Positions 1 through 7,339 of a DNA stretch of 64,000 nucleotides are shown here, piece after piece. The stretch covers positions 1-64,000 of the forward strand of contig NZ_JBHRRZ010000036.1 in assembly GCF_042643265.1 (NCBI RefSeq), read 5' to 3'. A program made the translations under genes and the position numbers. The notes under the pieces were generated by a model. It did not search any database, was not told the DNA's origin, and was given only the letters and a program-made list of their open reading frames with translations. The stretch's first letter is position 1, and each line of letters opens with the position of its first letter. The stretch comes from Virgibacillus_O sediminis. Lineage in GTDB: Bacteria; Bacillota; Bacilli; Bacillales; Amphibacillaceae.

Positions 1-127
1 AATATATTTATTATTACAATAACCAACGTATTAAAGGAAGATTGATCGGCATGAGCCCACTTCAATACCGACTTCATACCGATCTAATCGTTGCCTAATA
101 AAACTCCAACTATTGGGGGTCACACCA

Positions 128-235
128 TTTCCGCGGGCGGCTGGAGAGCCTCCTTCGTGCTAACGCACTTCTAAGTCTCGCCTAGGCCTTTCCTCCCGCA
201 GGAGTCTGCGCATATTTCCTCCGCTGGTTGAGTGC
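128..235 (-). repeat. Bacillaceae-type intergenic repeat, copy 1
   Basis: Read on the minus strand, this stretch matches the copy near 44.5-44.65 kb block by block: an AGCGGAGGAAATAT block, GACTCCTGCGGGAGGAAAGG, CCTAGGCGAGAC, then GCCGCCCGCGGAAA. The second copy ends in an arm that pairs with the first block (GTATATTTCCGC); here that arm is not recognisable, so this copy may be truncated. I recognise the CTCCTGCGGGA / CCTAGGCGAGAC type of repeat as widespread between genes of halotolerant Bacillaceae. No protein is encoded. Function unknown; a structured RNA or non-autonomous mobile element is possible. Confidence 0.75.
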
Positions 236-255
236 ATTGTTCATCATGTTAAAGT

Positions 256-541
256 CTATTGAGGTTTTTCGGTTCCAGAATGAGGCATTTTAGTAATTAC
301 AATTGGGTCATCTAAATTCACGTTTGGAATTTGTTGAGGTTCACTTTTACTTGGCATAGATTGAACATTTTCAGCCTCTGGAGGTAATGGTTCATCAACT
401 GATTTTCTGTTCATACTGTTCTTTAACTGCAACGGATTTCCCTTCAGTTTGTTCTTTATCCTGTGATTCTTGTGCGTTGTTACAACCTAACAAAGCAACA
501 CTTAATGCTAAAGTTAAGAATATGATAGGTGATTTTTTCAT
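256..541 (-). pseudogene. small lipoprotein, probably frameshifted
   Basis: An ATG at 541 follows a good ribosome binding site (AAGGGGGTG). The first frame encodes 48 residues: a signal peptide (MKKSPIIFLTLALSVALLGC) with a lipobox ending LLGC, then a short polar tail, stopping at 395. A second frame is open across the join and continues for about 50 polar, proline-rich residues to a TAG at 256. The two frames differ by one base, so the original gene probably encoded a lipoprotein of about 95 residues that lost its frame near 400-480. The short 48-residue product could still be made. No family was recognised. Confidence 0.5.
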
Positions 542-653
542 TTATAACACCCCCTTAGCTTATTTTATAATATAAACGAATTGGTACCAACAATTGTTTC
601 AATTATTGCCCTTCTTTTTCATGTTTATGAATTCATACTAACCATCTTAGTGG

Positions 654-682
654 TTTTCATTCCCTACACTATCGGGTATAAT
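654..682 (+). promoter_or_regulatory. promoter of the antitoxin RNA
   Basis: TTTTCA at 654-659 and TATAAT at 677-682 are separated by 17 bases, a good sigma-A arrangement. A second TATAAT lies at 688-693. Transcription would start near 689 and run rightward against the toxin gene. Confidence 0.55.
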
Positions 683-706
683 AAAACTATAATCAGCGCG
701 TAAAAT

Positions 707-738
707 AAAAGAGACCACTAGTGCGGTAACACTAGCGG
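707..738 (-). terminator. terminator of the toxin transcript
   Basis: On the minus strand CCGCTAGTG pairs with CACTAGTGG across a 6-base loop and is followed by TCTCTTTTATTTT. This ends the toxin message about 255 bases after its predicted start. Confidence 0.55.
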
Positions 739-780
739 CCATGTACAACAGCCCTTCAAGGGGGCGGCTCACAGAGTGGA

Positions 781-829
781 AAAATAACTACCCAAACGCT
801 TGCCAGCTTTTATGGGTGGTTATTTTTTA
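781..829 (+). terminator. terminator of the antitoxin RNA
   Basis: AATAACTACCCA pairs with TGGGTGGTTATT (one G-U pair) and is followed by a T-run on the plus strand. The hairpin overlaps the 3' end of the toxin reading frame. Confidence 0.6.
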
Positions 830-900
830 TGACTTAATTGAATCGCAACCATCAATGTTCCAAAGGAAATCATCAGAACCAACGATTCAAATAGTGTCAT
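820..900 (-). CDS. small membrane toxin, holin-like toxin family (type I TA)
   Basis: A 26-residue protein, MTLFESLVLMISFGTLMVAI followed by QLSHKK. It starts at an ATG with a very strong ribosome binding site (GAAGGGGGTGATG). One hydrophobic segment (residues 4-20) is followed by a short positively charged tail. The pattern M-T-x-F/Y-E-A/S-L-x-L-M-I-S-F-G is what I know from the putative holin-like toxin family (Hol_Tox) of Firmicutes, small membrane peptides of type I toxin-antitoxin systems. The surrounding architecture supports this: own extended -10 promoter, long 5' and 3' complementary arms, and a convergent small RNA. It is shorter than most annotated members (about 30 residues). Confidence 0.7.
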   Translation of the reverse strand: MTLFESLVLMISFGTLMVAIQLSHKK

Positions 901-973
901 TAGGCATCACCCCCTTCCGTCATGGAAGTCAGGGAGTGAGCCGCCACCCATGAAAGCCTTGCTGTACAGGATA

Positions 974-982
974 ATTATAGCA
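974..982 (-). promoter_or_regulatory. extended -10 promoter of the toxin gene
   Basis: On the minus strand TGCTATAAT is an extended -10 element (TGn next to a consensus TATAAT). There is no clear -35 at 17 bases. The predicted start near 967 gives a leader of about 65 bases before the toxin ATG. Confidence 0.55.
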
Positions 983-1164
983 AAAAACACCGTTCAATAA
1001 TAGAACATACCTTCTCTTCTCTTTTTTTCACTTACGCCTGCTTGTTTAGATGATCCCTCTTATCCATCATCGGTTTCACTTTCCATTTTTTATGTTCCGA
1101 AGGCTTTGAACGATTGCTTGCTCCATCCAAGGGATTTTTATTGCAAGAAACAATCAGGGCAAAT

Positions 1165-1208
1165 GAAAAAAGCCGAATCCCCCGTGTTTCAGTGGTGGAT
1201 TCGGCTTA
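1165..1208 (-). terminator. terminator after the cytosine deaminase gene
   Basis: On the minus strand AAGCCGAATCC and GGATTCGGCTT form an 11-base-pair stem followed by a T-run, just after the stop codon at 1217. Confidence 0.75.
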
Positions 1209-1216
1209 CAGGCCGT

Positions 1217-2479
1217 TTAGGAAAAGGCCTGAATGTTCATGGTGGTTTCTGCAGGTTTTGTTTCCACCATCACTTCCCCATTTCGGATGGAGTAGAGGAC
1301 AGGTGCTTGAATGCGTACCGCTTCGTACTCGGACTCGGCATCAATGACAATCAGGTTTGCCTTATTTCCTTCTTTTACCCCATAGCCTTCCTTCATTCCC
1401 AAGGCCTTGGCTCCATTGGTTGTTATCAGATGGAGGGCATTCACGATATGATCATAATCGGTCATATGGCAGGCATGCAATCCAACGTCCACGACAGGCA
1501 TCAAATTGCCGTCGCCAAGCGGGTACCAGGGGTCCACAATCGAATCCAGGCCGAAGCATACATTTATTTCCTCACTTAATAGCTGTTTCACTCGTGTCAG
1601 GCCGCGGCGGATTGGGTAATTGTCGAATCTTCCTTGGAGATGCAAATTGGCTTTTGGTAGGGCGACGAAATGGATGCCGGCTTTTTTCAGGGTTTGGAAC
1701 AGCTTGTACGTATATGCATTGCTATACGACGCCATGGCGGTGGTGTGGCTTGCGGTGACACGATCACCCATCCCCAATTTCAATGATTCCGCTGCGAGCA
1801 CTTCCAAATACCTTGATTGGTCATCATCTATTTCATCGCAATGGATATCGACGAGTTTATCATATTTGTTGGCGAGCTCAAGCGCCTTGTGTACCGAACG
1901 GACGCCATCCTCACGGGTGGGTTCATAATGCGGGATGCCGCCAACGACATCGGCTCCCATTTCCAGCGCTTTAATTAACAATTCTTCGCCATCCGGCTTC
2001 GTATACAGGCCTTCTTGTGGCAGGGCAACAAGCTGCAAGTCCATCCAAGGCTTGATTTCCTCTTTTACTTCCAGCAATGCCTCCAACCCTTTTAATGTCG
2101 GATCACTTACATCTACATGGGTGCGCACATGCTGGATGCCGTGTTTCAACTGCATCTGTATCGCCTGCAATGCGCGTTTTTTAATATCCTCTTTTGTTTC
2201 GTTCATCATCTGCTTGCGCTCCGACCAAATTTCAATGCCCTCAAAGACAGAACCCGATTGATTCCATCTAGGTGTTCCGGCGGTAAGCACATAGTCTAGA
2301 TGGATATGCGGTTCCACATAAGGAGGAAGCACGATTTTTCCATTTAGATCGATGACATTCTCATCATTTTTCTCAGTTATGTCCTCGGCTGCTGGTGTGA
2401 TCGTCTGTATTTGTCCTGCTTGGATGTCGATATTCCAGCTGCCTTCTTGGCCATAGAGCTTTGCATTTTTCAACATCAT
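1217..2479 (-). CDS. codA: cytosine deaminase / CodA-type amidohydrolase
   Basis: A 420-residue metal-dependent hydrolase of the amidohydrolase superfamily. CodA deaminates cytosine to uracil in pyrimidine salvage. The metal-binding HIHLD motif is near residues 58-62, HVRTHVDV near 118-125, a conserved HCDE near 213-216, SHTTAM near 244-249 and GLDSIVDPWYPLGDGN near 309-324; all fit CodA and its length. Two ATG codons lie side by side at 2479 and 2476; the first sits 10 bases after AAGGAG. The gene appears monocistronic and ends in its own terminator. Related isoguanine or creatinine deaminases of this clade share the motifs, so the substrate is less certain than the family. Confidence 0.82.
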   Translation of the reverse strand: MMLKNAKLYGQEGSWNIDIQAGQIQTITPAAEDITEKNDENVIDLNGKIVLPPYVEPHIHLDYVLTAGTPRWNQSGSVFEGIEIWSERKQMMNETKEDIKKRALQAIQMQLKHGIQHVRTHVDVSDPTLKGLEALLEVKEEIKPWMDLQLVALPQEGLYTKPDGEELLIKALEMGADVVGGIPHYEPTREDGVRSVHKALELANKYDKLVDIHCDEIDDDQSRYLEVLAAESLKLGMGDRVTASHTTAMASYSNAYTYKLFQTLKKAGIHFVALPKANLHLQGRFDNYPIRRGLTRVKQLLSEEINVCFGLDSIVDPWYPLGDGNLMPVVDVGLHACHMTDYDHIVNALHLITTNGAKALGMKEGYGVKEGNKANLIVIDAESEYEAVRIQAPVLYSIRNGEVMVETKPAETTMNIQAFS

Positions 2480-2650
2480 TTCTAACCAACTCCTTCATTT
2501 CAACGGTATATAAATTAAGCGGCCTGACAATTCCCATTCCAATTTTACCATATACTATTCGGCAAAATGGATGTAACGATTCACGTTTGTTCCGGTAGTG
2601 AAAAATCTGGATAATCAATGCAAAGGTCCCTTTATAATGGAACAAACCAT

Positions 2651-2872
2651 TTACCTTTTTTCTTCTAAGTATTCTTTGTATGCTAATTCAGCCTTATCTT
2701 CTTCAGGTGTTACATTTGAAATTCTTTTATGTATATCATTCAATAAGTACAATCCTCTAAACATACAACCTACTACCACTCCAAACGCAGCAATACCACC
2801 AACAAGCGGTCCCATCATTAAAAAGAGGTATCCTAATACACCGCTTAAAATTATGGATAAAAGTAAATACAT
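2651..2872 (-). CDS. small membrane protein of unknown function
   Basis: A 73-residue protein with an ATG start after a strong ribosome binding site (GAAGGGGGTGA). Residues 2-21 and 24-43 are hydrophobic and likely form two membrane segments; the C-terminal 25 residues are polar and rich in Glu and Lys, probably cytoplasmic. No family recognised. It lies between codA and the Lrp gene on the same strand, but a terminator separates it from the Lrp gene, so it is likely transcribed alone. Confidence 0.7.
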   Translation of the reverse strand: MYLLLSIILSGVLGYLFLMMGPLVGGIAAFGVVVGCMFRGLYLLNDIHKRISNVTPEEDKAELAYKEYLEEKR

Positions 2873-2928
2873 AGAGTCACCCCCTTCAATTTATTATGTT
2901 GACTTACTTTTTAGAGTGCCATTCGCAT

Positions 2929-2967
2929 GGAAAATACGGGCTGCCACTTCGGCAACCCGTATTTATA
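2929..2967 (-). terminator. terminator after the Lrp-family gene
   Basis: On the minus strand AAATACGGGTTGCC pairs with GGCAGCCCGTATTT and is followed by a short T-rich tract, 20 bases past the Lrp stop codon. Confidence 0.7.
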
Positions 2968-2987
2968 CTGCTCAAGCCCTTCTTCCA

Positions 2988-3401
2988 CTACTGTTTATTG
3001 ATGACAATCGATAGTTTATAATTGGCATGCTTGTTCAAGTCCATCAGGAATTCGTCCAGCCGTTCATTTGAAGGAAACATGCATTCAAGCAGATAACAGC
3101 CATCTCCACTGATTTTATAGTTTCTCCGTATTTGGTTCTCCTGGATTTTAATAAAAGAGAGAAATGGCTGGTGATTGGTGCTTTGGATCATGACGGTGAT
3201 AAAAGCATGAATATGGCATCCCAGCTTGCTATGGTCCACCTTGATGCTGTACCCCTCGATCACTCCACGTTCCTCTAACTTTGCCACTCTGTCTGCAGCG
3301 GCTTGTCCGGTCAAATGTACCTTCTCCCCTAGTTTCTTCATGGTGATCCGGCTGTTTTTGGACAACTCATCCAATATGTGCATATCTGTTGTATCCAGCA
3401 T
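2988..3401 (-). CDS. Lrp/AsnC-family transcriptional regulator
   Basis: A 137-residue regulator. The N-terminal winged helix-turn-helix (about residues 4-60) has the typical Lrp start, LDTTDMHILDELSKNSRIT, followed by GVIEGYSIKVD. The rest matches the AsnC effector-binding domain, with the 'SGDGCYLLE' segment in place of the usual 'tGdyDyll'. The start is an ATG 9 bases after AAAGGAT. The gene is divergent from the metallo-beta-lactamase-fold gene at 3521 with a 119-base gap, so autoregulation and control of that neighbour are plausible. The effector is unknown. Confidence 0.85.
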   Translation of the reverse strand: MLDTTDMHILDELSKNSRITMKKLGEKVHLTGQAAADRVAKLEERGVIEGYSIKVDHSKLGCHIHAFITVMIQSTNHQPFLSFIKIQENQIRRNYKISGDGCYLLECMFPSNERLDEFLMDLNKHANYKLSIVINKQ

Positions 3402-3520
3402 CGTTATTAAATCCTTTCATATATCAAGTCAAAAGGCAGGAAGACTTGATTGTATCTATGTATTTCAAGATACCGACAGTATAAACTATATAGGTAGTCA
3501 AGAAAAGGAGTGAAGATGAT

Positions 3521-4282
3521 ATGGATATACAACAAATAAGAAATGCGACGTTGGTTGTTGAATATGCAGGCAAAAAGTTTTTGGTCGATCCCATGCTGGC
3601 AGAAAAAGGGACATATCCTCCTTTTCCGAATTCACCGAGACAAGATCAAAACAATCCTTTGGTTAGTCTGCCCACAAGCATCGACGATATTATGAAGGGG
3701 ATAAATGCTGTTATCGTTACCCATCTGCATTACGATCATTGGGATGAAGCTGCCAAAGAGGCATTGCCGAAAGAGGTTAAAATCTTCTCCCAAAATGAAG
3801 AGGATGCAACGGAAATCCGGGGCGCCGGCTTTCAAGATGTAGAAGTTCTGCAAGAGGATACAGTCTTTGAAGGCATCCAGTTGATCAAAACAAAAGGCGA
3901 GCACGGAAGAGGGGAAATCCTAAAATTGGCTGGTGAGGTCTGTGGGGTTGTCTTCAAGCATGCTGAGGAGAAAACATTATATATAGCAGGAGATACAGTG
4001 TGGTATGATGCGGTGCAGGAAACAATCAATACCCACAAGCCGGAAGTCATCGTCGTCAACGCCGGAGATAATCAATTCTTTGAGGGCGGTTCTCTAGTTA
4101 TGAATGAAGACGATGTCTATGAAGTGGTGAAGGCTGCCCCTGATGCAAAAGTTATTGCTGTCCATATGGAAGCCGTCAACCATTGGAATCTATCAAAAGG
4201 CGAATTGAAAAGCTTCCTTGATGAAAATGGGATTGCTGCTAATGTGCTGGTTCCAGAGGATGGGGAGTCCTACTCTATGTAA
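3521..4282 (+). CDS. metallo-beta-lactamase-fold hydrolase (UlaG-like)
   Basis: A 253-residue soluble hydrolase. THLHYDHWD near residues 67-75 is the HxHxDH zinc motif; KGEHGRGE near 126-133, YIAGDTVWY near 155-163 and VHMEAVNHW near 225-233 supply the later ligands. The fold and length fit the UlaG / YfnF-like MBL group, whose best known member hydrolyses the lactone L-ascorbate-6-phosphate; the substrate here is unknown. The start follows AAGGAG by about 10 bases. The gene is monocistronic, divergent from an Lrp regulator that may control it, and ends in a terminator at about 4324. Confidence 0.8.
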   Translation: MDIQQIRNATLVVEYAGKKFLVDPMLAEKGTYPPFPNSPRQDQNNPLVSLPTSIDDIMKGINAVIVTHLHYDHWDEAAKEALPKEVKIFSQNEEDATEIRGAGFQDVEVLQEDTVFEGIQLIKTKGEHGRGEILKLAGEVCGVVFKHAEEKTLYIAGDTVWYDAVQETINTHKPEVIVVNAGDNQFFEGGSLVMNEDDVYEVVKAAPDAKVIAVHMEAVNHWNLSKGELKSFLDENGIAANVLVPEDGESYSM

Positions 4283-4323
4283 AATGGGGAATAGATTTTA
4301 ACGCCTTACTTCAGGATGTAGAG

Positions 4324-4365
4324 CATCGCAGTGGTGTCCGCTATGGATATCCTGCGATGTTTTTA
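4324..4365 (+). terminator. terminator after the MBL-fold gene
   Basis: CATCGCAG (4324-4331) pairs with CTGCGATG (4352-4359) and is followed by TTTTT. Confidence 0.7.
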
Positions 4366-4522
4366 TGGTTAAAGAAGATTTTGCTATTCGATTTGGGAAT
4401 TGTGAATTTCTATGTGAATCTCTTGGGATTTAATATACACTTATATGTAGAGACAATGTATCTAAAGCGGAGGAAGATGCATCAACTATCAAGTGATTCG
4501 TATGTTAATCAGGGGGGAGCAA

Positions 4523-5059
4523 ATGGAACAAAAGAGTGAAACAGTCGTGTCGGTTTCCATGCTTAAACTGAATGTCTGGGTATTAGCTGCATCGATCGTA
4601 TTGCTAGTTGGTGTAGGATTGTTACATGTTCTCTTGTTTGGGGAAGCCTCATTGACGGTGACATTTTCTGGCCTATTACTGTTTTTTATTGCGATGATGG
4701 TGATCGTCTGCCTCCACGAAGTGATCCATTTGGTCGGTTTCCGTTATATTGGCGGGGTATCCCGGCAGGAACTGGCCTGGGGTTTCAATTGGAAAATGGG
4801 TGTCGTATATGCTCACGCCAAAAAGCCGATTACGGTGGAGCAAATGCAGAAAGTGCTGTTGCTCCCGCTTGTGCCAACGGGTCTTTTGCCAATGGTACTG
4901 GGAGTGGCGCTGGATCATTTTTCCCTGTCTATTCTGGGTGTGCTTCTGACGGCGGGCTGTTTTGGTGACTTTGTCCTATACCGGAAACTGTCAAAATTCC
5001 CAGGTCACGCCACGGTATTGGATCATCCTTCCAAGCCAGAGTTTACCGTGTATGAGTAA
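4523..5059 (+). CDS. DUF3267 membrane protein, putative metalloprotease
   Basis: A 178-residue integral membrane protein. The chosen ATG at 4523 sits 5 bases after GGGGGG; an upstream in-frame ATG at 4493 has no such site. Hydrophobic stretches near residues 18-36, 43-60 and 110-145 suggest about four membrane segments. A zinc-protease-like LHEVIH motif (HExxH) lies at the end of the second segment, followed by VGFRYIGG, as in DUF3267 proteins. Whether it cleaves peptides is not established. Monocistronic, with a strong terminator after it. Confidence 0.75.
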   Translation: MEQKSETVVSVSMLKLNVWVLAASIVLLVGVGLLHVLLFGEASLTVTFSGLLLFFIAMMVIVCLHEVIHLVGFRYIGGVSRQELAWGFNWKMGVVYAHAKKPITVEQMQKVLLLPLVPTGLLPMVLGVALDHFSLSILGVLLTAGCFGDFVLYRKLSKFPGHATVLDHPSKPEFTVYE

Positions 5060-5095
5060 GATGGTGAGATGATTAACTATGAAAATATGTTTGGA

Positions 5096-5148
5096 AGCAC
5101 CTTGTAGAGTGGGCGTGCAGAATGCCTGCCCTACAGGGTGCTTTTTTG
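5096..5148 (+). terminator. terminator after the DUF3267 gene
   Basis: AGCACCTTGTAG (5096-5107) pairs with CTACAGGGTGCT (5131-5142) with one G-T pair, followed by a T-run. Confidence 0.75.
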
Positions 5149-5466
5149 TTGTTAGGAACTACAAGCTAAAGGGGATAAGGGACTATTTACCCGGGAATGG
5201 TCCTATCTGGACAGGAATAGGGGAGGACATGATTCGACAAGAACGGTCTTGAATAGGAAGGGAGGGCTATCCGACAAAATTCTACATAACAGGAACGCTG
5301 GGGGATACCATGGAGGCTGTTTTCGTAGCATAATAAGCATTGTAAGAGAGAAACAAAAGCAACAAAGGACAGGGAGGAAAGGCCTGGAACTTAGGAATAG
5401 TGGTAGAAGATGAACTGTCGTCCGTTGCATTTATTTAAATCATATTTATCATAAAACTACATTTCC
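5149..5466. other. long gene-free stretch before the WxL-like gene
   Basis: No convincing gene. A seven-codon frame at 5229-5252 follows a good Shine-Dalgarno sequence (GGGGAGG), so a leader peptide cannot be excluded. No clear sigma-A promoter was found. The stretch may be a long leader of the surface-protein gene. Confidence 0.3.
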
Positions 5467-5481
5467 AAGGAGGAAATTCAT

Positions 5482-6051
5482 TTGAATAAATTTGTTAAGA
5501 AGTTTGCAGTTGGTACATTAGCGGTAGGTTTGGCAGCAGGGGCATTCGCTCCATCGGCATTGGCAGCAACTGATGATGTTGGATCAACCATCACTGGGGG
5601 AGACTTGAGCCTTACAGCTCCAGTCATCAATGACTTTAACGCAGTTACTTTGGATGGTAAGATCCAGAGTGCTACCGCCACTATTGATCCATTCAGTGTG
5701 GTAGATGCAAGGGGTTCAGGTGCTGGATGGAACGTCATGGTGTCAGCTGGACAGCTCTCCCAGGTGGATTCGACCGGGAACGTTATCTACTCATTACCTG
5801 GAAACAGTATGACTATTTCTAGCCCTACCGTAACAGCTCAAGCAGGCGCTTCTGCAGCCGAGGGTCTAATAAAAGGATCTGGAACGATCGATAATACTAC
5901 CGGGGTAAAACTTATCTCTGCTGGTACGGATCAAGGAATGGGAACATATGATATTTCGAATTCCGCGCTTGATATCAATCTCCAACCGAAGGACGCCAAG
6001 GCAGGTACGTATACTTCCACCGTCACCGTCAATCTGACAACTGGACCTTAA
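5482..6051 (+). CDS. WxL-domain-like surface protein
   Basis: A 189-residue secreted protein. It starts at TTG (5482) after AAGGAGG at 5468-5474. Residues 1-28 form a Sec signal peptide with a likely cut after ALA. The mature part is Ser/Thr/Ala-rich with no cysteine and no LPXTG. Two segments match the WxL cell-wall-binding domain: GSGAGWNVMVSAGQL near 73-87 and a C-terminal GTYTSTVTVNLTTGP, the place of the YxxxLTWxLxxxP motif. The second motif lacks its tryptophan, so this is a divergent member. WxL domains bind peptidoglycan non-covalently. The next gene encodes the usual partner, which supports the call. Confidence 0.72.
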   Translation: MNKFVKKFAVGTLAVGLAAGAFAPSALAATDDVGSTITGGDLSLTAPVINDFNAVTLDGKIQSATATIDPFSVVDARGSGAGWNVMVSAGQLSQVDSTGNVIYSLPGNSMTISSPTVTAQAGASAAEGLIKGSGTIDNTTGVKLISAGTDQGMGTYDISNSALDINLQPKDAKAGTYTSTVTVNLTTGP

Positions 6052-6075
6052 GGATAAAAGATAAAGTAAATACGG

Positions 6076-6110
6076 AAAGGCCGATTCTCTATAGGGAGTC
6101 GGCCTTTTTG
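6076..6110 (+). terminator. hairpin between the two WxL-locus genes
   Basis: AAAGGCCGA pairs with a TCGGCCTTT arm around a short loop, followed by TTTTTG. It probably reduces readthrough so the surface protein is made in excess over its membrane partner. Confidence 0.65.
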
Positions 6111-6186
6111 TTTGGAATAAATAGGAAAAGGGAATAGACGAGGTAGAGGAAAACAGGACTTGAACTGCGGAAAGGAATGAAATGGG

Positions 6187-7203
6187 ATGCGATTTAGTTT
6201 GGCATTTTTTTGTGGAATGCTTCTTTTGTTATGGCCAATGACCACACAGGCAGATGAAAGCCCGCTAGAGATTCAACCGGTGCCTGCCGACAATCAGAAT
6301 GATGAGGTGAGCGGGTACTTTGATCTATCCGTCGAGCCGGGACAGCAGCAAACCATCGAGCTGCAAGTCACCAATAATACGCAAGAGGGACTTATACTTA
6401 AAGGGGAAACAGTGAATGCCTATACACATCCATCCGGTGGTATGCTGTATGGCTCAAACATTGACTCAGAAAGGGCACTTCTCCTCGAGGATGCCGTCCG
6501 TTTAGCGGATTATATGGAAGTTGAAGAGGAGATTTCGGTTCCTCCCGAGTCTTCGGTGAATGTGCCGGTGGATATTACCGTTCCGGAAGTGGAACAAGGA
6601 ACTCTTCTAGGCGCTGTCAACTTGACAACAGAGCCGACTACCCAGATGGAGGAAGCGGCTGAAGAGGATGCTGCTAATTTCATCCTGAATACAGAAACCA
6701 CCTACAGTGTGGCAGTACAGCTAAACCTCCCGGGTGAAGTGCCCACTGATTTCTCCCTTGGCGAAGCGGGATTCATCAGTAATACAGCAGAGATTTATAT
6801 AGAAATGACCAACCAGGCCCAGATGATCCAGGAAAACATCAAAGGTACTTATACGGTCAGTGATGAAACGGGAACTGAGTTGTTCAGCGGGGATATTCCA
6901 ACATTTAAAATGGCACCGAATTCCGCCATCCAATATGGCATACCATGGGAGCATGAGAGCCTGGAGGATGGCGAGTACACCCTGACCGTCAGCGGAACGG
7001 CAGGGACAGAGCAGTTTGCTGCAACAGAAACCTTTACCATAGCAAACGATGATGTCCAGGCATATGCGGAAAGAAACATGCCTGAAGTCAACACCCCGAG
7101 CAGCCAAGGAATCCCTGTTTGGGCATGGGTTCTAGGCGCGGTTGTCTTTGGTGTATTGATGCTGTTTGCCGGCAGGAAGATGGCCGGAGGGAAGAGTGAG
7201 TAG
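6187..7203 (+). CDS. WxL-interacting membrane protein (DUF916/DUF3324, WxLIP)
   Basis: A 338-residue protein with an N-terminal signal peptide (about 1-23), an extracellular part and one C-terminal membrane anchor (about residues 311-330, IPVWAWVLGAVVFGVLMLFA) followed by RKMAGGKSE. The segment SGYFDLSVEPGQQQTIELQV with a following NNTQEG turn is the hallmark start of DUF916, the peptidoglycan-binding part; the second half fits DUF3324, which binds WxL proteins. Its position directly after a WxL-like gene is the standard locus arrangement. The start ATG at 6187 has a weak site (GAAAGGAATGA). Confidence 0.8.
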   Translation: MRFSLAFFCGMLLLLWPMTTQADESPLEIQPVPADNQNDEVSGYFDLSVEPGQQQTIELQVTNNTQEGLILKGETVNAYTHPSGGMLYGSNIDSERALLLEDAVRLADYMEVEEEISVPPESSVNVPVDITVPEVEQGTLLGAVNLTTEPTTQMEEAAEEDAANFILNTETTYSVAVQLNLPGEVPTDFSLGEAGFISNTAEIYIEMTNQAQMIQENIKGTYTVSDETGTELFSGDIPTFKMAPNSAIQYGIPWEHESLEDGEYTLTVSGTAGTEQFAATETFTIANDDVQAYAERNMPEVNTPSSQGIPVWAWVLGAVVFGVLMLFAGRKMAGGKSE

Positions 7204-7222
7204 GTTTTATCGATGATTTTTT

Positions 7223-7266
7223 AAACATCATCCTTTCCAGTTAGTGGGGAGGATGATGTTTTTTTG
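7223..7266 (+). terminator. terminator after the WxLIP gene
   Basis: ACATCATCC (7225-7233) pairs with GGATGATGT (7251-7259), then a T-run. Confidence 0.75.
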
Positions 7267-7339
7267 CAAAAGGTTGGTGGGCCGTCAGCTACCCTTGTTC
7301 ACTTCTGTTGTGATACCCTATATCTCAGGAGGGATTCGG

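Larger units (their letters stand above)
689..829 (+). ncRNA. putative antisense antitoxin RNA of a type I toxin-antitoxin locus
   Basis: No convincing protein is encoded on this strand. A promoter lies just upstream and a stem-loop followed by a T-run ends at about 829, which defines an RNA of about 140 bases. It is complementary to the 3' part of the toxin transcript and overlaps the last codons of the toxin. The bases at 741-771 also form a long inverted repeat with 938-968, upstream of the toxin, so the toxin mRNA can pair its own 5' and 3' ends. Convergent, overlapping transcripts of this kind are usual for Gram-positive type I systems (TxpA/RatA, BsrG/SR4, Fst). The RNA is inferred from sequence only. 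Confidence 0.5.

Noticed and set aside
120..236. Insertion sequence end or rRNA fragment near the left edge
   Set aside because: The GC-rich block matches the second copy near 44.5 kb and carries no transposase or rRNA sequence; it is an intergenic repeat.
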